Source: Spelaeicoccus albus (lineage in GTDB: Bacteria; Actinomycetota; Actinomycetes; Actinomycetales; Brevibacteriaceae). Taken from it: a stretch of 64,000 nucleotides of DNA. The notes beneath the pieces are model-generated. The model saw nothing but the letters and a program-made list of their open reading frames with translations, ran no database searches and had not been told where the DNA came from. Numbering within the stretch: position 1 is the stretch's first letter; each line of letters begins with the position of its first letter. Both the position numbers and the translations under genes were made by a program. Below are positions 8,770-17,730 of the stretch, one piece after another. The stretch spans positions 682,001-746,000 of the forward strand of contig NZ_JACBZP010000001.1 of assembly GCF_013409065.1 (NCBI RefSeq), given 5' to 3'.

Positions 8770-10677
8770 TCAGACGCCGCGGAGGTCGAGCGTGAGTGAA
8801 TCGGCGCCCGCCCCATCAACGTGCACCGGAATCCCCCAGTCCTGCTGATACAGATGACACGCCGCATGGTCGGGCAGTTCACCGGTGACCGGATCACCGT
8901 CGCAGGCGGCGGCGCGGGCCGAAATGTGCAGGACGCCGTCCGGCACATCCGGTGCGATCGTCAACGTCCGCGCCAGCCCCTCGGCGGCACCGCTGCCGCC
9001 GACCAATAGTTCGGCCGGCGTCGACGAGATCTGCAGCCACGTCGGGTCGCCCCACCGGTCGTCAAGCTTTTGCCCCGTCGGCGCCTCGAACCCAATGGCG
9101 AGGTGCAGCGTGCCGGCCGCGATCTCCGTCGGCGGGCGCGACGTCGTCTGGGCCGGCCCACTGACTTGCTGGGCGTGCGCCGGGATCGCCACCCGGGTGA
9201 GCCGGTGGGCGGCGGATTCGACGACGAGGAGGTGCACGGGTTCCTCAGCCGATTCCGCCGGAACGACAAGTAGATCGCTTGGCTCGGCGAGTCCTTGCGC
9301 CAGGGTGGATACCTCAGCCGTCTCCGGGTCGTAGCGGCGGACGGCGCCGTTGTAGGTGTCGGCCACGGCAATCGATTCGTCCGGCAGCACCGTGATGCCC
9401 AGGGGATGCTGGAAACGGGCTTCGGCGGCGAGGCCGTCGCGGAACCCGAAGTCGAAGAGTCCTTCGCCGACTGCCGTCGAGATCTCGAACGCCGTGTCGG
9501 ACGTTCCCGCAGCGGGCCCGCTTTGTAGATACCGCAACGACGATGTCTCCGAGTCGACGAACCACGCGCGTCCCTGAGAATCGATGGTGATACCGGACGT
9601 CTGCGCAAACCACGCGTCATCCGGAGCACCGTCCTCGAGGCCCTCGTTCATGGTGCCGGCAAAGTGCGCAATGCGAGCGGCTGCCGGATCAAAGGTCCAC
9701 AAAGTATGGTTGCCGGCCATGGCGACGAGGACGGCGCCGAGAGCATCCGACCATTCGACGTCCCAGGGCGAGGACAGTTTGACGGCGTCGGCCGGGCCGT
9801 CGTACCAGCCGGGGTCGACGCCTTGTCCGAACGTGCGGTTGTCGGCCGCGCCGATCTTGTACTGGTCGCCGGTTCCGGCCACGGTGGTGAGGCTGCCGTC
9901 GTCCAGGCGTAGTCCGCGGAGTGCGTGGTTGACGGTGTCGGCCACCACGACGTCGTACCCGGCCGCTGCGCGCACGCCGTCCGGCAGTAGGGCAAGGCCT
10001 TGCGGCTCGCTGAGCTGTGCCAGGTCGGGGCCGCCGTCGACAAGGCCGCGTTCGCCGGTGCCGATCACGCGGCGGATGGTCTCGCCGTCCGGCGCGAATT
10101 CGACGAGCCGGTGGTGGCCGGAGTCCGACACGAGGTACCCGCCGCCGGGCAGCGCGAGCGCCTTGCCCGGAAATTTCAACTCGCTTTCCGGCTCTGCCGG
10201 CGGCACATACGGTCCGTCACCGCGATGCAATGTGCCCTTGGCGTCGTGTTCGGCGATGAGCTCTTCGATGAGCACCGCAAGGCCGGCGCCGTGACCTTCG
10301 CCGGACAGATTCGCCGCCACATATCCTTCCGGGTCGATGACGGCCAGCGTCGGCCAGGCCCGGGCGGTGTACGCCTGCCAGGTGGTCAGGTTCGGGTCGT
10401 CGAGGACCGGATGTTCGACTTCGTAGCGCTCGACCGCTGCTTCGACGGCTTCGGGCGTGCGCTCGAATTCGAACTTGGGCGAGTGCACGCCGATGATGAC
10501 GAGCACGTCGGAGTACTTTTCTTCGAGCGGACGCAATTCGTCGAGGACGTGGAGGCAGTTGATGCAGCAAAAGGTCCAGAAATCCAGCAGAACGACCTTG
10601 CCGCGCAAGTCGGCAAGCGTGATGTCCCGGCCGCCGGTACCGAGCCAGCGACGTCCCGTCAGTTCCGGTGCACGCAT
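8770..10677 (-). CDS. Thioredoxin-like/NHL-repeat protein (NHLRC2 type)
   Basis: A 635-residue protein. The N-terminal 150 residues form a thioredoxin fold with the CINC site (LLDFWTFCCINCLHVLDELRPLEEKY) typical of TlpA/NHLRC2 relatives. It is followed by a six-bladed beta-propeller of NHL repeats (for example GYLVSDSGHHRLVEFAPDG, ADTVNHALRGLRLDDGSLTTVAGTG, ADTYNGAVRRYDPET) and a C-terminal beta domain (about 530-635). I start at MRAPELTG (10677), where relatives usually begin. An in-frame ATG at 10737 would add 20 unconserved-looking residues. No signal peptide is seen, so it is probably cytoplasmic. Its function is unknown across bacteria; redox activity is inferred from the CxxC. Confidence 0.85.
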   Translation of the reverse strand: MRAPELTGRRWLGTGGRDITLADLRGKVVLLDFWTFCCINCLHVLDELRPLEEKYSDVLVIIGVHSPKFEFERTPEAVEAAVERYEVEHPVLDDPNLTTWQAYTARAWPTLAVIDPEGYVAANLSGEGHGAGLAVLIEELIAEHDAKGTLHRGDGPYVPPAEPESELKFPGKALALPGGGYLVSDSGHHRLVEFAPDGETIRRVIGTGERGLVDGGPDLAQLSEPQGLALLPDGVRAAAGYDVVVADTVNHALRGLRLDDGSLTTVAGTGDQYKIGAADNRTFGQGVDPGWYDGPADAVKLSSPWDVEWSDALGAVLVAMAGNHTLWTFDPAAARIAHFAGTMNEGLEDGAPDDAWFAQTSGITIDSQGRAWFVDSETSSLRYLQSGPAAGTSDTAFEISTAVGEGLFDFGFRDGLAAEARFQHPLGITVLPDESIAVADTYNGAVRRYDPETAEVSTLAQGLAEPSDLLVVPAESAEEPVHLLVVESAAHRLTRVAIPAHAQQVSGPAQTTSRPPTEIAAGTLHLAIGFEAPTGQKLDDRWGDPTWLQISSTPAELLVGGSGAAEGLARTLTIAPDVPDGVLHISARAAACDGDPVTGELPDHAACHLYQQDWGIPVHVDGAGADSLTLDLRGV

Positions 10678-10827
10678 ACGAATAGTCACAGTTCCAGTCA
10701 ACACCACGGGCAGCCGGTTTGCTTCCCGCACCGTCATACTCGGTCACCGGCCCACGCGCACCCGGCGTCGATTTCTCGGCCCGCCGGTACGTTCTAAGCT
10801 GGTCAGTGACCGAACCAAAGGAGCAAA

Positions 10828-11856
10828 ATGCGCGCAGCCGTGATTTACGGGGCCGGCGACGTCCGCGTCGAAAATGTGCCCGATCCGGTCGTCGGCGGCC
10901 CCGGGGACGCGCTTGTCGACGTTACTCACAGCTGTATTTGCGGCAGCGATCTGTGGCCGTACGGCGATATGGAACCCGTGGATTCCGGACGGCGTATCGG
11001 ACACGAGTTCATCGGCCGGGTCCGTGACGTCGGCCCGGACGTCCGGACGGTGCACCCGGGCGACATGGTGGTGGCGCCGTTCCGGATTTCGTGCGGCACG
11101 TGCGAGTTCTGCCGCGCCGGCTTGCACACCTCGTGTGTGAAGGGTGGCGCATGGGGATACGACACGGACGGCGGCCAAGGCGAGGCCGTGCGGGTGCCGC
11201 TGGCCGACGGCACGCTCGTCCGGCTCCCGGTGGAATCCGACGACGATCGGATGGCCTCGCTCTTGGCCCTCTCCGACGTCATGGGCACCGGGCATCACGC
11301 CGCATTGGGCGCGGGAGTGCGGACGGGCGGCAGCGTCGCGGTGGTCGGGGACGGAGCGGTCGGCCTGTGCGCCGTCATCGCTGCCAAACGATTGGGCGCC
11401 GAGCGGATCATCATCTTGGGCAGGCACGCCGATCGCACCAATCTGGCCGGCGAATTCGGGGCGACCGACGTCGTCGCAGCCCGAGGGGAGGACGCCGTCC
11501 ACGCCGTCCGCGAATTGACGGGCCACGGCGTGGATCACGTCGTCGAAGCCGTGGGCACCGACGATTCATGGCGGACGGCCATGCGCATCGTCCGGCCCGG
11601 CGGACGCATCGGGTTCGTCGGCGTGCCGCATTTGGACGGCGGGTTGCCGCTGCGTCCGCTTTTCGTCAAGAATGTCGGCCTGGGCGGCGGCATGGCGCCG
11701 GCGCGCGCGTACATCGACGAACTCCTCCCCGACGTCCTCGACGGCACTATCGAGCCCGGCCGAGTCTTCGACCGCACTATCGGCCTCGAAGAGATTCCCG
11801 ACGGTTACCGCGCCATGGCGGGCCGCGACGCGTTGAAGGTGATGATCCATGTCTGA
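10828..11856 (+). CDS. Zinc-dependent medium-chain alcohol dehydrogenase
   Basis: A 342-residue MDR enzyme. The catalytic zinc ligands appear in CICGSDLW and GHEFIGRV. The structural-zinc lobe is complete (CGTCEFCRAGLHTSC). The Rossmann NAD(P) site is VAVVGDGAVGLCAVIAAKRLGAERIIILGRHADR. The closest pattern is the glutathione-independent formaldehyde/threonine dehydrogenase-like branch, but substrate is not certain. ATG 10828 has a strong AAAGGAG eight bases upstream. The gene overlaps yggS by eight bases, so the two are co-expressed. Confidence 0.9.
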   Translation: MRAAVIYGAGDVRVENVPDPVVGGPGDALVDVTHSCICGSDLWPYGDMEPVDSGRRIGHEFIGRVRDVGPDVRTVHPGDMVVAPFRISCGTCEFCRAGLHTSCVKGGAWGYDTDGGQGEAVRVPLADGTLVRLPVESDDDRMASLLALSDVMGTGHHAALGAGVRTGGSVAVVGDGAVGLCAVIAAKRLGAERIIILGRHADRTNLAGEFGATDVVAARGEDAVHAVRELTGHGVDHVVEAVGTDDSWRTAMRIVRPGGRIGFVGVPHLDGGLPLRPLFVKNVGLGGGMAPARAYIDELLPDVLDGTIEPGRVFDRTIGLEEIPDGYRAMAGRDALKVMIHV

Positions 11857-12604
11857 GGCAGCCGCAATCGACACCGCCGGAATTTGCGACCGCTTGGACG
11901 ACGTCGCTCGCCGAGCCGGCAATGCCGCGGAGCGATCCGGACGGCGTCCCGGCGACGTGCGCGTCATGCTGGCCACCAAGACCCAGCCGGCCGAAGCGAT
12001 CATCGCAGCCGTGCAGCACGGCTTCGCCCTGATCGGTGAAAACCGGGTGCAAGAGCTCGTTGCCAAGGCCGCCGACCTCGAGCCGTATTCGCACGAGGCA
12101 CATCTGATCGGCCCGTTGCAGTCGAACAAGGTCAACCACGCGCTCAGGCACGTCTCCTGCATCCAATCCATCGACAGATTGGACATCGCCGAGAAGATTC
12201 AACGCCGGCTCGACGTCATCGACCAGACGGTGGATTACTACATTCAAGTCAATACGTCCGGCGAGGAGTCGAAATTCGGCATCGACCCGGCGCAGGCGAT
12301 CGAATTCGCCCGCTCGCTGGCTCCGCTCGATCGACTCCGGCTGCGCGGCCTCATGACTATCGGATTGAATTCGCCGGATCCGGACGCCGTCCGCCCGAGT
12401 TACCAGGGTCTGGTCGATGTCCGGTCGGCGCTGGTGGACGCCGGATTCGGCGACGGCGGCGGTTCGGCGGCAACGGACAACGGCGCAGCCGGCGGGCTCG
12501 AGCTGTCGATGGGTATGAGCGCGGATTTCGAGCTGGCCATTGAAGAAGGCGCCACATTGGTCCGCGTGGGCAGCAGCGTGTTCGGCGCGCGGCCGCAGCC
12601 GTAG
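11849..12604 (+). CDS. YggS family PLP-binding homeostasis protein
   Basis: A 251-residue alanine-racemase-fold protein that carries pyridoxal phosphate without known catalysis. VMLATKTQPAEAI provides the PLP lysine (near residue 44). ALIGENRVQELV, LIGPLQSNKVN, YIQVNTSGEESKFGI, LMTIG and LSMGMSADFELAIEEGATLVRVGSSVFG are all YggS hallmarks. The family controls cellular PLP pools and affects Val/Ile metabolism when lost. The gene starts within the last codons of the alcohol dehydrogenase gene, which is unusual; yggS more often sits by ftsZ and sepF. Confidence 0.93.
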   Translation: MSEAAAIDTAGICDRLDDVARRAGNAAERSGRRPGDVRVMLATKTQPAEAIIAAVQHGFALIGENRVQELVAKAADLEPYSHEAHLIGPLQSNKVNHALRHVSCIQSIDRLDIAEKIQRRLDVIDQTVDYYIQVNTSGEESKFGIDPAQAIEFARSLAPLDRLRLRGLMTIGLNSPDPDAVRPSYQGLVDVRSALVDAGFGDGGGSAATDNGAAGGLELSMGMSADFELAIEEGATLVRVGSSVFGARPQP

Positions 12605-12658
12605 TCCACGACGTCGACGGGGCTCTGCCAACCGGAGTCCCGGCCGGCGGAAGCGACG

Positions 12659-13420
12659 TCAGCTGCGCAGATACGACGCGCCGTTGGCGTCGAGGATGGC
12701 TCCGGACGACCACGCGGCTTCCGGCGATGCCAGCCAGAACACCGCAGCGGCGATCTCGTCGGCAGTTCCGACCCTGCCGAAGGGGCTTTGCGCACGCAGG
12801 TCGTCGCCGTCGGGCCCGTCGAGCTTGGGAAGTTGACGGGGTGTGGCCACGAAGCCCGGCGCGACCGAGGTCACCGAGATGTCGTGCGGCGCAAGCGCTA
12901 TTGCCAGAGACTGCCCCAGCGCTTGGAGCCCGGCTTTGCTCGCTGCGTAGGCGGGATATTCGGGCTCGCCGCGGAATGCGCCGCGCGAGCCGATGTTGAC
13001 GATTGCTCCGGGCGAACCGCGGTCGACGAGGTGGGTGGCAACGGCCCATGCCACATTTGCCGCGCCGATCAGGTTGACGTCGATCATCTGCCGGAAGGCT
13101 GAGGTCCAATCCGAATACGACACATCGCCGAGCAAGTGCCGGTTATTGGCCGACGGGGCCACTGCCGCGTTGCAGACGAGCACGTCGACGGTGCCAAGTT
13201 GTGCGGTCGCCGACTCCACCACCTGCAACGCCTCGTCCGGCCGGCCGATATCGCCCGTGACGAGTGCGTGGCCCGTGCCGGCGAGTGATTGCACGGTGGC
13301 CGTCCCGCCGTCGCGATTCGTGGAGTAATGCACAGCGACACGGTCGCCGGCTTCGGCGAATCGGCGGGCGACCGCGGAACCGATCCCTCCGGACGCGCCA
13401 GTGACGAGAACCGACCTCAC
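12659..13420 (-). CDS. Short-chain dehydrogenase/reductase
   Basis: A 253-residue classical SDR with TGASGGIG (cofactor glycine motif), CNAAVAP, the catalytic Ser in NIGSRGAF, and Tyr/Lys in YPAYAASKAG. The C-terminus has APGFVATPRQL. The charged segment after beta2 (HYSTNRDGG) favours NADP, but this is weak. I start at GTG 13420, with GGGG upstream; GTG 13429 is an alternative and further N-terminal extension has no support. It converges with yggS and leaves a 54-base gap. The substrate is unknown. Confidence 0.87.
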   Translation of the reverse strand: MRSVLVTGASGGIGSAVARRFAEAGDRVAVHYSTNRDGGTATVQSLAGTGHALVTGDIGRPDEALQVVESATAQLGTVDVLVCNAAVAPSANNRHLLGDVSYSDWTSAFRQMIDVNLIGAANVAWAVATHLVDRGSPGAIVNIGSRGAFRGEPEYPAYAASKAGLQALGQSLAIALAPHDISVTSVAPGFVATPRQLPKLDGPDGDDLRAQSPFGRVGTADEIAAAVFWLASPEAAWSSGAILDANGASYLRS

Positions 13421-13588
13421 TCCGTACACCCCGTATCTCGGACGGCTACTGCCCGATCGACGACCTGGTCTTCCACACAACCATAATTCGCTGCATGACC
13501 CACTCCGCGTCGACGGGTACTGTGCTGCGCGACGCCTCGCCGCCGCCACGCCGTCTCGGCCGCCACAATCCCCGTCGACACGGCCCGG

Positions 13589-13678
13589 CTGTCAAGTAAC
13601 CTTGACAGTCGGCCTCGGCTCGCGCACACTTGTGACAGTCATTAATGACAAGCACACTTGACGACAAGGTCACTTGAC
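13589..13678. promoter_or_regulatory. Cluster of CTTGAC half-sites and dyads before the membrane/Xre/ABC operon
   Basis: A perfect dyad CTGTCAAG-TAAC-CTTGACAG (13589-13608) is followed by CTTGTGAC (13629), a 12-base palindrome GTCATTAATGAC (13638-13649), then CTTGAC at 13657 and 13673. TTGACA at 13602 or TTGACG at 13658 may serve as a -35. Such a dense set of half-sites just before 13701 suggests a regulator-binding array; the Xre protein encoded in the operon is the natural candidate. Confidence 0.55.
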
Positions 13679-13700
13679 ACCGATAACCGAGGAGCATTTG

Positions 13701-14135
13701 ATGTACAAGCTTGAAGTGGAGGATCCGAAGCCTGCGACGAGCAACCCGTTGGCGTCCTGCTACCGGTCGGCCCCAAAGTCATTTTGGCTCGGCATGGGCG
13801 TGTACATGCTCTTCGTCGCGGCCGCCACAGTCACGTCGATGAACGCGAATGCGCCGCATTGGCTTGATTTCGTATTCGTCGGCCTCGCCATAGCCGCTGC
13901 CAGCTACGCGATCTTCGGTCTCCGCCGGTCGGTCAAGAACTCCGAAGGCGTCGAGAACCACGTGTACACCGAGTCGACAGCACTGGCCTTTTGGATGGTC
14001 ATGCTTGCCGCTCTGGCCTGGTTCTTCCTGGAAACTTTCGCCGATCTGCCGCACATCAGCGCTATTTGGACGTGGGTCTACGGCTTGGTCGTTTGGAGCG
14101 TCTTGTATGCGGTCGAATCGCGTCGGATGCGCTGA
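13701..14135 (+). CDS. Four-helix membrane protein of unknown function
   Basis: A 144-residue protein with four predicted membrane helices: SFWLGMGVYMLFVAAATVTSM, LDFVFVGLAIAAASYAIFG, ALAFWMVMLAALAWFFLE and ISAIWTWVYGLVVWSVLYAV. The N-terminus is cytoplasmic. ATG 13701 follows GAGGAG at ideal spacing; a TTG at 13674 would be in frame but lies in the regulatory cluster. The stop shares one base with the ATG of the Xre gene (TGATG). Small membrane proteins paired with a YozG-type Xre regulator and an ABC exporter are a recurrent layout, but the function is not known. Confidence 0.8.
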   Translation: MYKLEVEDPKPATSNPLASCYRSAPKSFWLGMGVYMLFVAAATVTSMNANAPHWLDFVFVGLAIAAASYAIFGLRRSVKNSEGVENHVYTESTALAFWMVMLAALAWFFLETFADLPHISAIWTWVYGLVVWSVLYAVESRRMR

Positions 14136-14383
14136 TGAAGAACACGCTTCCGCGCCTTCGCGCCGAGTTGGGCCTCAGTCAGGCCGCATTGGCCGTCGAG
14201 CTTCAGGTCTCCCGGCAGACAGTCGTGAGTTTGGAAAAAGGCCGCTACGACCCGAGCCTGCCGCTGGCTTTCCGGGTTGCCCGCGTGTTCAACTGCGCCA
14301 TCGAAGACATCTTCATCCCGGACGACGCGCCGGCCCGTCCCCGCGACGTATCTCATCCCGACATCCCCGCACACAACCCGTAG
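14135..14383 (+). CDS. Xre family transcriptional regulator (short, YozG-like)
   Basis: An 82-residue regulator that is nearly all helix-turn-helix: LPRLRAELGLSQAALAVELQVSRQTVVSLEKGRYDPSLPLAFRVARVFNCAIEDIFIPDD. The motif RQTVxxLEKGRYxPSLxLAxxIAxxF is that of small Xre repressors associated with membrane-protein and ABC genes. Start ATG 14135 overlaps the upstream stop. It most likely represses its own operon by binding the half-site cluster at 13589-13678; this is inference from context. Confidence 0.88.
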   Translation: MKNTLPRLRAELGLSQAALAVELQVSRQTVVSLEKGRYDPSLPLAFRVARVFNCAIEDIFIPDDAPARPRDVSHPDIPAHNP

Positions 14384-14393
14384 GACCCCGCGA

Positions 14394-15302
14394 ATGCCAC
14401 ACACGCACTACGCCCGACTGGAAATCGACTCCCTGACCAAACAGTTCGGTCAAACCGTGGCGCTGAAGGACATGTCGTTCTCCGTCGATCCCGGCGAGCT
14501 GTTCGGCTTCGTCGGCAGCAACGGCGCCGGAAAAACGACCACTATGCGCATTGCCTTGGGCGTCCTGGCAGCGGACGCCGGCACGGTGAGTTTCGCCGGC
14601 CGCCCCGTCACCCGCGATATGCGGCGACGCATCGGCTACATGCCCGAAGAGCGCGGCCTCTACCCCAAAATGAAGGTCGGCAAGCAGCTGGCGTACTTGG
14701 CCCAATTGCACGGTCTGAGCGCACCGGAGGCCGACCGCGCGGTCATGCGGTGGACGACGCGCCTGGGCATTGACGAGCACCTGCGCAAGAACGTGAGCGC
14801 TCTCAGCCTCGGTAACCAGCAACGTGTCCAGTTGGCGGCAGCACTCGTGCACGATCCCGACGTCCTGATTCTCGACGAGCCGTTCTCGGGACTCGATCCG
14901 GTCGCCGTCGACGTCATGAGCGGCGTCTTGCGCGAGAAATGCCTGGAAGGAGTGCCAGTGATCTTCTCCAGCCATCAGCTCGAACTCGTCGATGCGCTGT
15001 GTGATCGGGTCGGCATCGTAGCGCACGGGACGATGCGCGCGCTGGACTCCGTCGACAATCTGCGCTCGCGCGGCCCGGCCAGGCTCGAGGTGCATGCGCC
15101 GAACGCTCCGCCGGGCTGGGCGGATGCGATCCCCGGCGTCACGGTGCTCGACGCCGACAACGGCCGCTCGATCCTCCAGCTCTCCCCGGCCGCCGATGAC
15201 CAGACGGTACTGGCCGCCGCCCTGCGCACCGGGCCGGTGCACGAATTCGCATTGCACCGGCCGAGCCTGACGCAGCTCTTTCGCGAGGTGGTATCCGCAT
15301 GA
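14394..15302 (+). CDS. ABC exporter ATP-binding protein
   Basis: A 302-residue ATPase with Walker A GSNGAGKTT, Q-loop GYMPEERGLYP, the signature in modified form LSLGNQQRVQLAAAL, Walker B VLILDEPFSGLDP and switch His in SSHQLELV. The PEERGLY and LSxGNQQ forms, with a C-terminal accessory domain (about 225-300), are typical of NatA/DUF4162-type exporters. ATG 14394 follows TAGGA. It overlaps the permease gene by ATGA. With the upstream Xre and membrane protein it forms one operon. The substrate (ion, peptide or drug) is not known. Confidence 0.9.
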   Translation: MPHTHYARLEIDSLTKQFGQTVALKDMSFSVDPGELFGFVGSNGAGKTTTMRIALGVLAADAGTVSFAGRPVTRDMRRRIGYMPEERGLYPKMKVGKQLAYLAQLHGLSAPEADRAVMRWTTRLGIDEHLRKNVSALSLGNQQRVQLAAALVHDPDVLILDEPFSGLDPVAVDVMSGVLREKCLEGVPVIFSSHQLELVDALCDRVGIVAHGTMRALDSVDNLRSRGPARLEVHAPNAPPGWADAIPGVTVLDADNGRSILQLSPAADDQTVLAAALRTGPVHEFALHRPSLTQLFREVVSA

Positions 15303-16507
15303 GTCACGATTTCAACACCCGCAGCACACCGGCGTACGTGGGGCTCGTCCTTCGGCGAGAATTCAGCAGCCGGGTACGCACGAAGCCGTTCCTCATCACC
15401 AACATCGTCATGGTGGTCGTGATCGTCGGGGCCATCGTGACGGCGTCCGTCATCATGTCGAGAGCCTCCGATCATGAGTCGGTCGGCGTCGTCGGCGCCG
15501 CGAGCAAGCTGTCGCCGGCCCTGGTCACGGCCGGCGATGCGCAGTCGAACCCGGTGCAGACGACGAAGGTACCGTCGGCTTCGACGGCGCGCGACAAGGT
15601 CGAGAACGGCGATCTGGACGCCGCGCTTGTTCCGAAGTCGGACGGCGCGTACTCGGTCATCGTGCAGTCGAAGCTCTCGCCCGAGCTGCGGTCCGTCGTC
15701 GCCGCTGCCGTCACCCGCCAGGCCACGAACGCGACGCTGTCAAAGATGGGTGTCGATCCGGCCGAGGTCGCCAAGAGCGTCGCTCAAGCCGGCATAAGCG
15801 TCGACGCCATCAACGCGCCGAAACCGCACGCCGGGCAACGACTCGGCATCGCGTGGGTCGCGATGCTGCTGATGTTCTTCCAAATCCTGATGTTCGGTCT
15901 CTACGTGGCGATGGGCGTCGTGGAGGAAAAATCCAGCCGAGTCGTGGAGGTTCTGCTGGCGACGATCAAACCGTTGCACCTGTTGTGGGGCAAGGTCATA
16001 GGAATCGGCGCGGTCGGTCTGGTGCAGCTGATAGTGATCGGCGGTTGCGCGCTCGTTGCCGCGACAGCGACGGGCGTGATCACGGTGAGTGGAACGGCCG
16101 TAGCCGTCTTCGGCTCGGTCGTCGGATGGTTCATCATCGGCTATCTGTTCTTTGCCGTGCTCTATGCGGCCGCCGGATCACTCGTGTCGCGGCAAGAGGA
16201 CGTCAACACCGCGGCAATGCCCATCACGCTGTTGTTCATGGCCATGTACATGGTGTCGATCTACACGCTGAATGCCCCGGACAGCACGCTCGGAAGCGTC
16301 ATGTCCTGGATTCCGCCGTTCTCGGCCATGCTGATGCCGCTGCGGATCGCCGCCGGCGTCACCGGCCCCGGGCAAATTCTGATCACCATTCTGCTGATGC
16401 TGGCCGCGACGGCCGTGTTGGCTTTTGTCGCGGCAAAGATCTATCAGCGGTCCATCCTGCACTCGGGCGACCGCATCAGCTGGCGGCAGGCTGTCCGTCG
16501 CCCGTAA
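15299..16507 (+). CDS. ABC-2 type exporter permease (NatB-like)
   Basis: A 402-residue permease partner of the preceding ATPase. One helix near residues 30-55 (FLITNIVMVVVIVGAIVTASVIM) is followed by a large outside loop (about 60-185). A C-terminal bundle of five to six helices follows, including IAWVAMLLMFFQILMFGLYVAMGVVEEKSSRVVEVLLATIKPLHLLWGKVIG, the ABC-2 signature segment. NatB and bacitracin-type exporters share this plan. The ATGA overlap with the ATPase fixes the start at 15299. Confidence 0.9.
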   Translation: MSHDFNTRSTPAYVGLVLRREFSSRVRTKPFLITNIVMVVVIVGAIVTASVIMSRASDHESVGVVGAASKLSPALVTAGDAQSNPVQTTKVPSASTARDKVENGDLDAALVPKSDGAYSVIVQSKLSPELRSVVAAAVTRQATNATLSKMGVDPAEVAKSVAQAGISVDAINAPKPHAGQRLGIAWVAMLLMFFQILMFGLYVAMGVVEEKSSRVVEVLLATIKPLHLLWGKVIGIGAVGLVQLIVIGGCALVAATATGVITVSGTAVAVFGSVVGWFIIGYLFFAVLYAAAGSLVSRQEDVNTAAMPITLLFMAMYMVSIYTLNAPDSTLGSVMSWIPPFSAMLMPLRIAAGVTGPGQILITILLMLAATAVLAFVAAKIYQRSILHSGDRISWRQAVRRP

Positions 16508-16516
16508 GAGGCCGTG

Positions 16517-17617
16517 TCAGGATGTCTTGAGCGAGCCGATTCCCAGGCTGGGGTCGTTCCCTGCCCCGGAGTCGGCCGCGGCGGCACCGTCGTCCGCAGC
16601 GTCGGCATCGGCGTCGCCCGCGGCGTCGGCGTCCTCGACGTCCTCGACGTCCGCAAGCGATTGGAGCAAGGTGGCCGACGGGGCGAAGAAGGTTGTCCCG
16701 GTCTCTGCTGTCGAGAAGTCGAGCAGCTGATCGTGCAGGCCGGGCGGATCGCCGATGAACATGCGCTCGAGCATTTGCTCGATCACCCACAGGTACCGCG
16801 AGTAGCCGATGAAGTACGTGCCGTATTCGCCCTTCGCCGGGCTTCCGAACGGCATGTTGTCGCGCACGATGTCGTGTTCGCCGTCGTCATCGGTGATGGT
16901 CGTCAGTGTCTTGTGCGACTTTTGGCCGGACTCCGCGTCGTCCAGCTCCACGTCGTCGGCCTTGGTGCGGCCCATTATCGATTCCTGCTGCTCGGTCGGC
17001 AGGCTCTGCCAGTCCGGCAGGGGGTGCACGTACTTCTGCACGACGACGTAGCTGCCGCCGGCGAAGTCGGGATCCTCATCGCCGACAACCGTTGCCTCGG
17101 GCAGCTCCGGTCCGACCGGGTTTGCCGTGCCGTCGACGAATCCAAGCAGATCGCGGGTGTCGAAGTACCGGAAGCCGGACACCTCGTCGACAACGCGCAC
17201 GCCGTCGCCGAGCGAGTCGAGCAGGAGACGTTCGAACTCGAAGCAGATGTCCTGCCGGCCGGACCTGATATGGAAGAGCAGGTCGCCCGGCGTCGCCGGC
17301 GCGCTGTGTGTCCGGCCGAAGAATTCGCGAAACGGATGGAGTTCGGCCGGCTGCGCCCGGCCGGTCAGCGACTCCCAGACGCGGCTGCCGATGCCGACGG
17401 TGCAGGCCAGGCTGCCGTCGCGGTCGCGGAATCCGACGGATTTGATCAGCTCGCCGACGTCCGCCAGCGCATCGCGCACGTCGGCGCGGGAATCGGCGCC
17501 GGCGTTCACCGTGCACACCAGGAAGATGGCAAACCGGGACAGCGGCACGTCGATCTCCTGCGGCGTGTATGGTCCGCGTCCTCCCGGGCCGCCGGAAGAC
17601 CCGTTGGTTTGGCTCAT
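16517..17617 (-). CDS. Dye-decolorizing peroxidase with encapsulin cargo-loading tail
   Basis: A 366-residue haem peroxidase of the DyP family. Visible are the catalytic GFVDG (Asp162), the likely proximal His in KSH (235), and the Arg-containing VRDNMPFGS segment (Arg252). The fold runs to about residue 318. An acidic Asp/Ala linker follows (about 322-352), ending in DPSLGIGSLKTS. SLGIGSLK (357-364) matches the cargo-loading peptide that docks DyPs inside family-1 encapsulins. The shell gene is not adjacent; an encapsulin is at 42.3 kb. ATG 17617 follows GGGAGGGG, and longer readings upstream are not supported. There is no secretion signal, as expected for cytoplasmic encapsulation. The physiological substrate is unknown. 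Confidence 0.93.
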   Translation of the reverse strand: MSQTNGSSGGPGGRGPYTPQEIDVPLSRFAIFLVCTVNAGADSRADVRDALADVGELIKSVGFRDRDGSLACTVGIGSRVWESLTGRAQPAELHPFREFFGRTHSAPATPGDLLFHIRSGRQDICFEFERLLLDSLGDGVRVVDEVSGFRYFDTRDLLGFVDGTANPVGPELPEATVVGDEDPDFAGGSYVVVQKYVHPLPDWQSLPTEQQESIMGRTKADDVELDDAESGQKSHKTLTTITDDDGEHDIVRDNMPFGSPAKGEYGTYFIGYSRYLWVIEQMLERMFIGDPPGLHDQLLDFSTAETGTTFFAPSATLLQSLADVEDVEDADAAGDADADAADDGAAAADSGAGNDPSLGIGSLKTS

Positions 17618-17730
17618 CGAAGTCGCCCCTCCCGAGTGTTCGCTCTCTGTGCGCAGCTTACGCAGACCTGTCGGGTACCTCCACAGCGCCCGCCTACTCC
17701 GCCACGACAACGATCTGCCGGCGCCTCGCC

